From the NCBI GenBank assembly GCA_021788565.1, contig JAJYKO010000043.1:1-14081 (forward strand): DNA of 14,081 bases, given 5' to 3'. Positions 1 through 5,178 of the stretch are shown piece after piece (the first letter of the stretch is position 1; each line of letters opens with the position of its first letter). Source of the DNA: Chloroflexota bacterium (GTDB taxonomy: Bacteria > Chloroflexota > UBA6077). The notes beneath the pieces are model-generated. The model worked only from the letters and a program-made list of their open reading frames with translations. It was not told where the DNA came from and made no database searches. Both the position numbers and the translations under genes were made by a program.

Positions 1-1
1 C

Positions 2-34
2 AACTGCCCCAAGTGCGAAATCTCCGGCCAATAG
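2..34 (+). CDS. C-terminal tail of an unidentified CxxC protein (partial)
   Basis: Reading from base 2, the frame gives a ten-residue tail NCPKCEISGQ and then a TAG stop at 32-34. It sits 31 bases upstream of the ArsP-type permease start, as expected for the preceding gene in the same operon. The Cys-Pro-Lys-Cys motif would suit a metal-binding or redox protein. Only ten codons are visible, and the other two frames are also open here, so both the reading frame and the identity are weak. The protein family cannot be named from this tail. Confidence 0.3.
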   Translation, partial: NCPKCEISGQ

Positions 35-65
35 CCGCCGGGCACTTGAACTGGAGGTACGTGAT

Positions 66-1109
66 TTGGAAACTGCCGAACCGACAAAGCGTTACATACT
101 ACCCCTACCGTTGCTGCTGGCCGCGGCCGCCGTGGTCTGGGTGCTGGTATACCTGGCCCTGCCGGGGGTATCGGATTACGTAAGCTACCGGGCCCTCGGG
201 CTGGATCCCGCCAGCCACCTCGGCTCAGCCGTGGACTTCTTCCTCCTGGATGTGCCAAAGATATTCGTCCTGCTCGGGGGCATCGTGTTCCTGGTTGGCA
301 TCCTGCGCTCCTACTTCAGCCCCGAGCGCACCAGAGCTCTGCTGGGGGGCAAGCGTGAGGGCATAGGCAACGTGCTCGCCGCCTCCCTCGGCATCGTCAC
401 CCCCTTCTGCTCCTGTTCGGCCGTGCCCATGTTCCTGGGCTTCGTGGAGTCGGGCATTCCGCTGGGTGTCACCTTCTCCTTCCTGATTTCGTCCCCCATG
501 ATCAACGAGGTGGCTCTCGTGATGCTCCTCGGCCTCTTCGGCTGGGAGATTGCCGGTCTCTACATAGGGACGGGCCTGGTGGTGGCGATAACCGCCGGTG
601 CTGTGATCGGCCGCCTCGGGATGGACGGCTATCTCCAGGACTGGGTCTACCAGGTGCGGATGGGTGAGACCGGGCTGGAGGAACAGAAGCTCGACTTCCC
701 CGGCAGGGTGGACTACGCCCTGGGGCAGGTGCGTGACATCGTGGGAAGGGTGTGGATCTACGTACTGATCGGCATTGGGCTGGGGGCGGCGATCCACGGC
801 TACGTGCCCGAGAGCCTGTTGGCGGGCTACATGGGCAAGGAGTCATGGTGGAACGTGCCGGTGGCGGTGCTGATCGGCATCCCCCTTTACTCCAATGCGG
901 CGGGGATCATGCCGGTGGTGCAGGCCCTGATGGAGAAGGGGGCGGCGCTCGGGACGGTGCTGGCCTTCATGATGAGCGTGGTGGCCATCAGCCTGCCCGA
1001 GATGCTCATCTTGCGCAAAGTGATGAAGATCCAGTTGATCGGGGTATTCGCCGGGGTGGTGGCAGTGGGCATCATCATCGTTGGGTACATATTCAACATG
1101 GTCATATGA
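66..1109 (+). CDS. arsP: ArsP-family permease (probable organoarsenical efflux)
   Basis: This is a 347-residue integral membrane protein of the ArsP/DUF318 permease family. Characterised ArsP members export trivalent organoarsenicals such as methylarsenite; others in the family are only called permeases. Visible signatures are TPFCSCSAVP at about 112-121 (Cys115 and Cys117), SSPMINEVA at 142-150, GIPLYSNAAGIMPV at 271-284 and SLPEMLILRKVMK at 309-321. Hydrophobic segments lie near residues 12-32, 56-80, 101-125, 133-180, 229-245, 263-285 and 295-343, with a hydrophilic loop around 190-225. The TTG start is chosen because GGAGG (53-57) lies 8 bases upstream; the frame is open further left but has no better-placed start. 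It leads a probable operon with the thioredoxin-like, CMD-fold and TehA-like genes. The nearby arsR and arsM-type genes support an arsenic role. The substrate is inferred, since distant DUF318 relatives may move other metals. Confidence 0.85.
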   Translation: METAEPTKRYILPLPLLLAAAAVVWVLVYLALPGVSDYVSYRALGLDPASHLGSAVDFFLLDVPKIFVLLGGIVFLVGILRSYFSPERTRALLGGKREGIGNVLAASLGIVTPFCSCSAVPMFLGFVESGIPLGVTFSFLISSPMINEVALVMLLGLFGWEIAGLYIGTGLVVAITAGAVIGRLGMDGYLQDWVYQVRMGETGLEEQKLDFPGRVDYALGQVRDIVGRVWIYVLIGIGLGAAIHGYVPESLLAGYMGKESWWNVPVAVLIGIPLYSNAAGIMPVVQALMEKGAALGTVLAFMMSVVAISLPEMLILRKVMKIQLIGVFAGVVAVGIIIVGYIFNMVI

Positions 1110-1110
1110 C

Positions 1111-1180
1111 AGGTGCTGGGTTCTGAGTTCTGGGTTCTGAAAAGGCCCACTCAGAGCCCAGAACTCAGGACCCAGAACAT
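1111..1180 (+). repeat. Intercistronic long hairpin built of heptad repeats
   Basis: The left arm (1116-1140) and right arm (1151-1175) pair over 25 positions with two G-U wobbles, and the pairing extends imperfectly outward to 1111 and 1180; the loop is 10 bases (1141-1150). Each arm is itself a tandem heptad: GTTCTGA/GTTCTGG/GTTCTGA on the left, and CAGAGCC/CAGAACT/CAGGACC/CAGAACA on the right. It fills the gap between the permease stop and the ribosome binding site of the thioredoxin-like gene. There is no U-tract after it, so it is not a typical intrinsic terminator. It could be a dispersed repeat or an mRNA processing or stability element. Confidence 0.8.
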
Positions 1181-1196
1181 CCAGAAGGAGAGAGAC

Positions 1197-1439
1197 ATGG
1201 AGATCAAGATTCTCGGTTCGGGTTGCGCCAACTGCCAGAAGCTCGAGGCGCTCGTCAAAGATGTGGCCGTGGAAAAGGATCTGGAGGCAATATTCCTGAA
1301 GGTGACCGACTACAAGGACATCGTGTCTTACGGTGTGATGCGTACGCCTGGCCTCGTGGTGAACGGCAAGCTGCTCTCGGCGGGGCGTATCCCCTCCAGA
1401 CAGGAGATTGTCACCTGGCTCGAGGCCGCCCAGGGCTAG
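1197..1439 (+). CDS. Small CxxC thioredoxin-fold protein (redox-active disulfide protein 2 type)
   Basis: The product is an 80-residue protein of the TM0996/MTH895-like thioredoxin-fold family. The N-terminus MEIKILGSGCANCQKLE places the CxxC active site (Cys10-Ala-Asn-Cys13) right after the first strand. The cis-proline segment MRTPGLVVNGKLLSAGRIPS follows in the second half, and the chain ends in a helix. Such proteins are found as dithiol reductants or metal-handling partners next to ArsP-type permeases and arsenic genes. The ATG at 1197 is preferred over an upstream in-frame start because AAGGAG (1185-1190) lies 6 bases before it; a start at 1113 would translate the hairpin repeat. The next gene starts 16 bases downstream, so the two are almost certainly co-transcribed. 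A role in supplying electrons or handing over arsenicals is inferred from context. Confidence 0.85.
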   Translation: MEIKILGSGCANCQKLEALVKDVAVEKDLEAIFLKVTDYKDIVSYGVMRTPGLVVNGKLLSAGRIPSRQEIVTWLEAAQG

Positions 1440-1455
1440 GGCAGGAGACGCAATC

Positions 1456-1872
1456 ATGGTGACGCTGAGAGGTGAGAGTGTGGAAGGAAATCAACAACCA
1501 ACGGTGGAGCATGTGCTGAAGGCCATGGGGGAGAAGATGGGCGAGGTGCCGCGGCCGATGGTGCTGATGTCGCGGGTTGCACCGGAAGCCGTGTTGCGTC
1601 AGGCGGCGGACCAGAAGTTCGTCTTCGAGCTGCCGCAAATTCCCATGAAGTACAAGACGCTGATGATGATAGCGGCCACGGTCGCGATGAGCAACGAGAA
1701 GTGCACGAAGACCCAGATCAAGCAGGCCCAGCGAGCAGGGATCACCAAGGAGGAGATCGGCGAGGCGATCCTGCTGGGGCGCTACGCCCTCGCCTCCACC
1801 GCCTTCAACACCGTGGTGGACGGACTGGAGGTTCTGGTGGGTAGCGAGGACCAGTCCGGCAACCGCGAGTGA
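1456..1872 (+). CDS. Carboxymuconolactone decarboxylase-fold (AhpD-like) protein lacking canonical catalytic residues
   Basis: This 138-residue protein has the all-helical CMD/AhpD pattern: KTLMMIAATVAMSNEKC followed by TKTQIKQAQRAGITKEEI and GEAILLGRYALASTAFN. AhpD-type disulfide reductases use CxxCxxxH at the start of the core helix. Here the aligned stretch reads NEKCTKTQ: only the second Cys is kept, the first position is Asn, and the His position is Gln. It therefore cannot form the usual active-site disulfide alone. The ATG at 1456 is chosen for the AGGAG (1443-1447) 8 bases upstream. It lies in the operon between the CxxC thioredoxin-like protein and the TehA-like transporter, so it may work with a partner thiol or bind a metalloid, but its substrate is unknown. 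The family assignment is firm; the function is not. Confidence 0.8.
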   Translation: MVTLRGESVEGNQQPTVEHVLKAMGEKMGEVPRPMVLMSRVAPEAVLRQAADQKFVFELPQIPMKYKTLMMIAATVAMSNEKCTKTQIKQAQRAGITKEEIGEAILLGRYALASTAFNTVVDGLEVLVGSEDQSGNRE

Positions 1873-1887
1873 GTCTTGAGAAGGTAG

Positions 1888-1907
1888 CCGTCCGCTCCGG
1901 CGGGCGG
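1888..1907 (+). other. Intercistronic hairpin before the TehA-like gene
   Basis: CCGTCCGC (1888-1895) pairs with GCGGGCGG (1900-1907), giving 8 base pairs with one G-U wobble around a TCCG tetraloop. It lies just ahead of the AGGTGA ribosome binding site (1913-1918) of the next gene. There is no U-tract, so it is more likely to modulate mRNA stability or partial read-through than to be a full terminator. Confidence 0.5.
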
Positions 1908-1923
1908 ATATGAGGTGAACACT

Positions 1924-3033
1924 GTGGCAACTCAGGCGACTACGAAAGCAGTTCCAGCGACCGCACCGGTCACGGCACTGCACTCATTCCATCCAGGCTG
2001 GTTCGGCGCGGTGATGGGCACCGCCATCGTCGGCGTCGCGTCGTTCATGAACCCAGGGAGCATACCCGCGCTGAAAGGACCTCTGGGCGCGCTCGGCGTC
2101 GGTATGGTGGCTCTGGCCTGGGTGGTTGCCGTCGCTATCGGCATTCCATACGTCCTGCGGTGGGTGCGACATCCCGATGCGGCGAAGAGGGATCTGCTGC
2201 ATCCAGTGATAGGGGCAATGTACGCGACCTTCCCCGCGGCCGTAGTTGTGTTGGCGACGGCGACGGCCGCGGTGGCCCCGGCCGTTCTGCCGCCCGGGGT
2301 AGTCTTTTGGGTCGTGGCAGTGCTTGGTGGGGCAGGCAGCGTCTTTGCCTTCGCGGCCAGCGTGGCGCTCGCATATATCCTCTTCATAACACCGGGTATA
2401 GGCGAGGAGGCTGCCAACGGCGGCTGGTTTATTGCCCCTGTCGCCAATATCATCGTACCAATGGTGCTTGTGCCGCTCATGCCCTGGGTGGGCCCCGAGG
2501 TAGGGCGCTTCCTACTACTCATGAGCTACGCCTACTGGGGCATGGGGTTCTTCCTGTTCCTGATGGTCTCTTCGTTGCTGTACGACCGGCTGGTGTACCA
2601 TCCGCTGCCCGCCGCACCCCTGGCTCCATCCCTGTGGATCGGCCTTGGTCCAATCGGCGTGGGCGGTCTGGCTCTGATGCGTATGGCGCAAGGTGGTGCG
2701 CAGTTCTGGGGAGAGTTGGGTCCCACCGTGAATGCGCTCTCCGCTGTTGGCGCACTGGCGCTCTGGGGCTTTGGTTTGTGGTGGCTCGCCGCATCGATCC
2801 TCCTCTTGCGACGCTACCTGCGGGGCGGCCTCCCTTACGGTATCGGCTGGTGGGCCTTCACCTTCCCCGTGGGGGCTTACACGGTGGATACACTCACTAT
2901 GGGCCGTGCCTTCAGTGTTGGTGCAGTGGAGTGGTTCGGCGTCCTGCTGTTCCTGCTGCTGGCAGTTTTCTGGCTCGTGGTCACGGTTCGCACGCTGATG
3001 GGGGTCCGCACGGGCGAAGCCTGGAAGCGCTGA
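1924..3033 (+). CDS. TDT-family transporter (TehA/C4-dicarboxylate channel type)
   Basis: This is a 369-residue polytopic membrane protein of the tellurite-resistance/dicarboxylate transporter (TDT, SLAC1-like) family. The N-terminal signature HPGWFGAVMGTAIVG is typical of the family, and about ten hydrophobic helices follow, including the conserved FAPxxN-like stretch GWFIAPVANIIVPMVLVP and the late segment GIGWWAFTFPVGAYTVDTL. Family members include the anion channel TehA, malate transporters and sulfite exporters. GTG at 1924 is chosen because AGGTGA (1913-1918) lies 5 bases upstream; GTG at 1915 is an in-frame alternative adding three residues. It appears to be the last gene of the arsP operon. 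In enteric bacteria TehA pairs with the SAM methyltransferase TehB, and here methyltransferase domains lie two genes downstream, which suggests metalloid tolerance. Transport of an organic or sulfur oxyanion is equally possible. Confidence 0.85.
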   Translation: MATQATTKAVPATAPVTALHSFHPGWFGAVMGTAIVGVASFMNPGSIPALKGPLGALGVGMVALAWVVAVAIGIPYVLRWVRHPDAAKRDLLHPVIGAMYATFPAAVVVLATATAAVAPAVLPPGVVFWVVAVLGGAGSVFAFAASVALAYILFITPGIGEEAANGGWFIAPVANIIVPMVLVPLMPWVGPEVGRFLLLMSYAYWGMGFFLFLMVSSLLYDRLVYHPLPAAPLAPSLWIGLGPIGVGGLALMRMAQGGAQFWGELGPTVNALSAVGALALWGFGLWWLAASILLLRRYLRGGLPYGIGWWAFTFPVGAYTVDTLTMGRAFSVGAVEWFGVLLFLLLAVFWLVVTVRTLMGVRTGEAWKR

Positions 3034-3049
3034 CGGGGCTAGCCGGAAC

Positions 3050-3072
3050 GCAGCCGACCCGGTGCTGGCTGC
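3050..3072 (+). terminator. Weak hairpin after the TehA-like gene
   Basis: GCAGCC (3050-3055) pairs with GGCTGC (3067-3072) around an 11-base loop, 17 bases after the transporter stop codon. There is no T-tract after it, so termination would need Rho or be inefficient. It marks the boundary before the arsR promoter. Confidence 0.3.
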
Positions 3073-3080
3073 AAGTGCAG

Positions 3081-3102
3081 TATATTGACAAGTTTCGATG
3101 TA
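3081..3102 (+). promoter_or_regulatory. Candidate ArsR operator 1 (arsR promoter)
   Basis: TATATTGA (3081-3088), a 6-base spacer CAAGTT, and TCGATGTA (3095-3102) form an imperfect inverted repeat. It matches a second site at 3466-3487 over the consensus TAYATYGA-N6-TCGATRTA. It overlaps the -35 box and the spacer of the arsR promoter, where a bound repressor would block RNA polymerase. This is the usual arrangement for autoregulated ArsR/SmtB repressors. Confidence 0.72.
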
Positions 3103-3112
3103 GTGCTATGAT
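3085..3112 (+). promoter_or_regulatory. Strong promoter of arsR
   Basis: A perfect -35 box TTGACA (3085-3090) is followed after 16 bases by a -10 box TATGAT (3107-3112). The expected transcription start, 6-7 bases past the -10, falls at about 3118-3120, on the ATG of arsR (3119), so the mRNA would be leaderless. No Shine-Dalgarno sequence lies before the ATG. Confidence 0.75.
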
Positions 3113-3118
3113 GGTGGC

Positions 3119-3445
3119 ATGGATACGCTCAAGACCATCAGGCAGGGGGCGGATTGCTGCGCTCGGGGGAGTTCGGCCTCCGAGCGCCCGGGCCTCGACG
3201 ATGGTGTGAAGCTGTTCAAGGCTTTGGCCGACGAGACCCGACTAAACATCGTCAGGCGGCTGGCCGAGGAGGGGGAGCTGTGTGCCTGTAATCTGGCCTG
3301 CTGCGACCTCGCCCAACCCACCGTCTCTCACCATCTGAAGGTGCTGCGAGAGGCTGGGCTGGTGAATGCCGCGAAGCGTGGCCTCTGGGTCTACTACTCC
3401 CTCAACCGCGAAAAACTGGAGATCGTGCGCTCGTGGCTGCCATGA
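3119..3445 (+). CDS. arsR: ArsR/SmtB-family arsenic-responsive repressor
   Basis: A 108-residue winged-helix repressor. Residues 31-50 ([20 protein letters not shown]) form the first helices; [12 protein letters not shown] (53-64) is the cysteine-rich sensor box; [17 protein letters not shown] (66-82) is the recognition helix region; and [11 protein letters not shown] (87-97) is the wing. Cysteines lie at 13, 14, 55, 57, 61 and 62. The N-terminal pair Cys13-Cys14 plus Cys55 resembles the As(III) site of Corynebacterium glutamicum ArsR (Cys15, Cys16, Cys55), while Cys55/Cys57 fit the classic ELCVC box. The ATG at 3119 is placed by the promoter, which predicts a leaderless message; a GTG at about residue 30 would lose the Cys pair. 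It is a single-gene unit bounded by its own promoter and terminator. As(III) or methylarsenite is the likely inducer, but the exact ligand is not known. Confidence 0.93.
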   Translation: MDTLKTIRQGADCCARGSSASERPGLDDGVKLFKALADETRLNIVRRLAEEGELCACNLACCDLAQPTVSHHLKVLREAGLVNAAKRGLWVYYSLNREKLEIVRSWLP

Positions 3446-3455
3446 GCGCTTTTTT
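3427..3455 (+). terminator. Intrinsic terminator overlapping the arsR stop codon
   Basis: GCGCTC-G-TGG (3427-3436) pairs with CCA-T-GAGCGC (3440-3449): ten pairs with one G-U wobble around a CTG loop, followed at once by six T (3450-3455) and, after one C, three more T. The arsR stop codon TGA (3443-3445) lies inside the 3' arm. This is a textbook Rho-independent terminator and separates arsR from the methyltransferase gene. Confidence 0.9.
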
Positions 3456-3465
3456 CTTTGCTCAA

Positions 3466-3487
3466 TACATCGAAAAATATCGATATA
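3466..3487 (+). promoter_or_regulatory. Candidate ArsR operator 2 (upstream of the methyltransferase gene)
   Basis: TACATCGA (3466-3473), spacer AAAATA, and TCGATATA (3480-3487) form an inverted repeat with the same half-sites and 6-base spacing as the arsR promoter site. It lies just past the arsR terminator and about 135 bases before the methyltransferase start. A promoter must be nearby: TATAAC (3484-3489) could be a -10 box, but its -35 partner is poor. The shared sequence predicts that the methyltransferase gene is controlled by the same ArsR. Confidence 0.68.
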
Positions 3488-3523
3488 ACATCCAGTGGAT
3501 GGCACCGTGAGGGCGACGTGACT

Positions 3524-3592
3524 GTCATGCTGAGCGCAGCGAAGCATCTCATCGTTCTGCCGAAGAGATCCTTCGCTGTCGCTCAGGATGAC
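3524..3592 (+). repeat. Dispersed-type inverted repeat in the methyltransferase leader
   Basis: The left arm 3524-3550 (begins GTCATGCTGAGCGCAGCGAA) and right arm 3565-3592 (the reverse complement begins GTCATCCTGAGCGACAGCGA) match at about 25 of 28 positions with one gap, around a 14-base loop. Hairpins of the GTCAT-CTGAGCG-AGCGAAG-ATCTC type are common dispersed repeats in several GC-rich bacterial genomes. It lies between the candidate operator and the ribosome binding site, so it would fold in the 5' leader of the transcript. Confidence 0.8.
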
Positions 3593-3620
3593 GGAATGAG
3601 CGCCGGGAAGGAGAAAGAGT

Positions 3621-5174
3621 ATGTCTACGGGTTCGAGTGCCGACGAGATTCGCGAAGCCGTCCGGAGGAGATACGCCGGGGCCGCGAAGGAAGCGCAATC
3701 GCGCGAGAGTGCGACTCGCGGCTGCTGTTCGGGGTCGAGCGTCAGCCAGTCCCAGCTGTACGAGATATCCCAGATTCGGGATCTGCCTGACACGGCAGTC
3801 CTTGCCTCCCTCGGCTGTGGCAACCCTACGCTACTGGCGGAACTACGGGAGGGAGAGATCGTCCTCGATCTGGGATCGGGAGGCGGGATAGACGTCCTGC
3901 TCTCGGCAAAGCGAGTGGGGCCTACCGGGAAGGCTTACGGACTGGATATGACCGACGAGATGCTGGAGTTGGCTCGCTCCAACGCGGGGCGGGCAGGGGC
4001 AGCCAACGTGGAGTTTCTTAAGGGCCAGATCGAGTCGATCCCGCTGCCGGACGAGAGTGTGGACGTGATCATCTCCAACTGTGTCATCAACCTCTCGGCC
4101 GACAAGGACGCGGTGCTGCGGGAAGCCTTCAGGGTGCTCAAGCCAGGCGGCCGTTTCGCCGTGGCGGACGTCGTCGTTCAGGGCAGTCCCCTGCCGGAAG
4201 CTATCCGCAAGGTGATGGCCCTCTGGGCGGGCTGCCTGGCGGGGGCCCTCACCGAAGACGAGTACAGGACCAAGCTTGCTTCGGCAGAGTTCGAAGACGT
4301 AGAGATGGAGACGCTCACCGTCTATAGCCTGGACGATGTGCCGGAGTTGATTCGTAGCAGCGTGGCAGGTGGACTCTCACTGCCCGATGGTACCAGGGTG
4401 ATCTCCGCGTTCGTGCGAGCCACGAAGGCGGGAAGCCAAACCAGGCCGGCCCCAAGAAGGTCCGCCACCGTTATCGGGAAGGGTGCTCCCGCGACGGTGA
4501 AGGTGTCGGCGTCTGCCTGCTGCTCGGACAGCGGGTCGAGCTGCTGCGGAAGCACGGTGAAGGGCTACTTCAAAGGGGTCGCCTCAGAGTGGGATACGAT
4601 GCGCGAAGGCTACTTCACCGAGGAGGTGAGGGACGCGGCCATCGACCGGGCGAAGCTTGCCGCTGACTCCGTGGTAGCCGACGTAGGCACCGGCACTGGG
4701 TTTATGCTGGCTGGGGTTTCGCCTCTTGTGGGCAGGGCTTACGGCTTCGACAACTCGCCCGAGATGCTGGAGATGGCCAGAAAGAACCTGCGCGGCGTCT
4801 CCAATGTGGACCTGCAGCTATCCGAGGGCGAATTCCTCCCCCTCGCCGATGGGAAGGTGGACGCCGTTTTCGCCAATATGTATCTCCACCACACTGTGGT
4901 CCCGAGCCAGGCGATCGCGGAGATGGCTCGCGTTCTCAGGCCAGGTGGACGGCTCGTGATCACGGACATGGATCGGCATGACAACGACTGGATGGCCAGG
5001 GAGATGGCCGACATCTGGCTGGGTTTCGAACGGTCTCAGGTTGAGGGGTGGTTCACAGGGGCAGGTCTCTCCGACGTGAAGGTGGAGTGCACGGGATCGG
5101 ACTGCTGCGGCAACTCCGCTTCGGGCGACGTGGCGAGGATCAGCGTTTTCGTGGCAAGCGGGACCAGAGTGTAG
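3621..5174 (+). CDS. arsM: Tandem fusion: ArsM-type arsenite methyltransferase plus second SAM methyltransferase domain
   Basis: The product has 517 residues; typical bacterial ArsM has roughly 250-350. The first half (1-270) is an arsenite SAM methyltransferase: SLGCGNP (63-69), SAM motif [13 protein letters not shown] (81-93), ISNCVINL (151-158), [14 protein letters not shown] (172-185), WAGCLAG (202-208). Cys66, Cys154 and Cys205 correspond to the three conserved arsenic-binding Cys of ArsM, and a CC pair sits at 35-36. A linker (about 271-312) holds two more Cys pairs (300-301, 308-309). The second half (313-517) is another class I methyltransferase: [20 protein letters not shown] motif VADVGTGTG (352-360), [23 protein letters not shown]. 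It ends with Cys490 and Cys495-496. It resembles methyltransferase domains fused to ArsR-type regulators. ATG is supported by GGAAGGAGA upstream. Domain 1 should methylate As(III); the role of domain 2 is unknown. Confidence 0.88.
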   Translation: MSTGSSADEIREAVRRRYAGAAKEAQSRESATRGCCSGSSVSQSQLYEISQIRDLPDTAVLASLGCGNPTLLAELREGEIVLDLGSGGGIDVLLSAKRVGPTGKAYGLDMTDEMLELARSNAGRAGAANVEFLKGQIESIPLPDESVDVIISNCVINLSADKDAVLREAFRVLKPGGRFAVADVVVQGSPLPEAIRKVMALWAGCLAGALTEDEYRTKLASAEFEDVEMETLTVYSLDDVPELIRSSVAGGLSLPDGTRVISAFVRATKAGSQTRPAPRRSATVIGKGAPATVKVSASACCSDSGSSCCGSTVKGYFKGVASEWDTMREGYFTEEVRDAAIDRAKLAADSVVADVGTGTGFMLAGVSPLVGRAYGFDNSPEMLEMARKNLRGVSNVDLQLSEGEFLPLADGKVDAVFANMYLHHTVVPSQAIAEMARVLRPGGRLVITDMDRHDNDWMAREMADIWLGFERSQVEGWFTGAGLSDVKVECTGSDCCGNSASGDVARISVFVASGTRV

Positions 5175-5178
5175 GTGG

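Noticed and set aside
225..797. Long - strand frame opposite the ArsP-type permease
   Set aside because: It is His/Gln/Glu-rich with no recognisable domain, and lies fully opposite a well-supported gene.
1111..1180. Heptad repeats as a CRISPR-like array
   Set aside because: The units are contiguous 7-mers without spacers and form one hairpin; no cas genes are present.
1113..1196. Longer start for the thioredoxin-like gene at 1113
   Set aside because: It would translate the heptad hairpin repeat and lacks a ribosome binding site. The ATG at 1197 has AAGGAG and begins the conserved fold.
2160..3209. Long + strand frame overlapping the TehA-like gene and arsR
   Set aside because: It is Arg/Gly-rich and low in hydrophobic pattern, runs through the arsR promoter, and is out of frame with a clear membrane protein. 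It is a shadow of GC-rich coding DNA.
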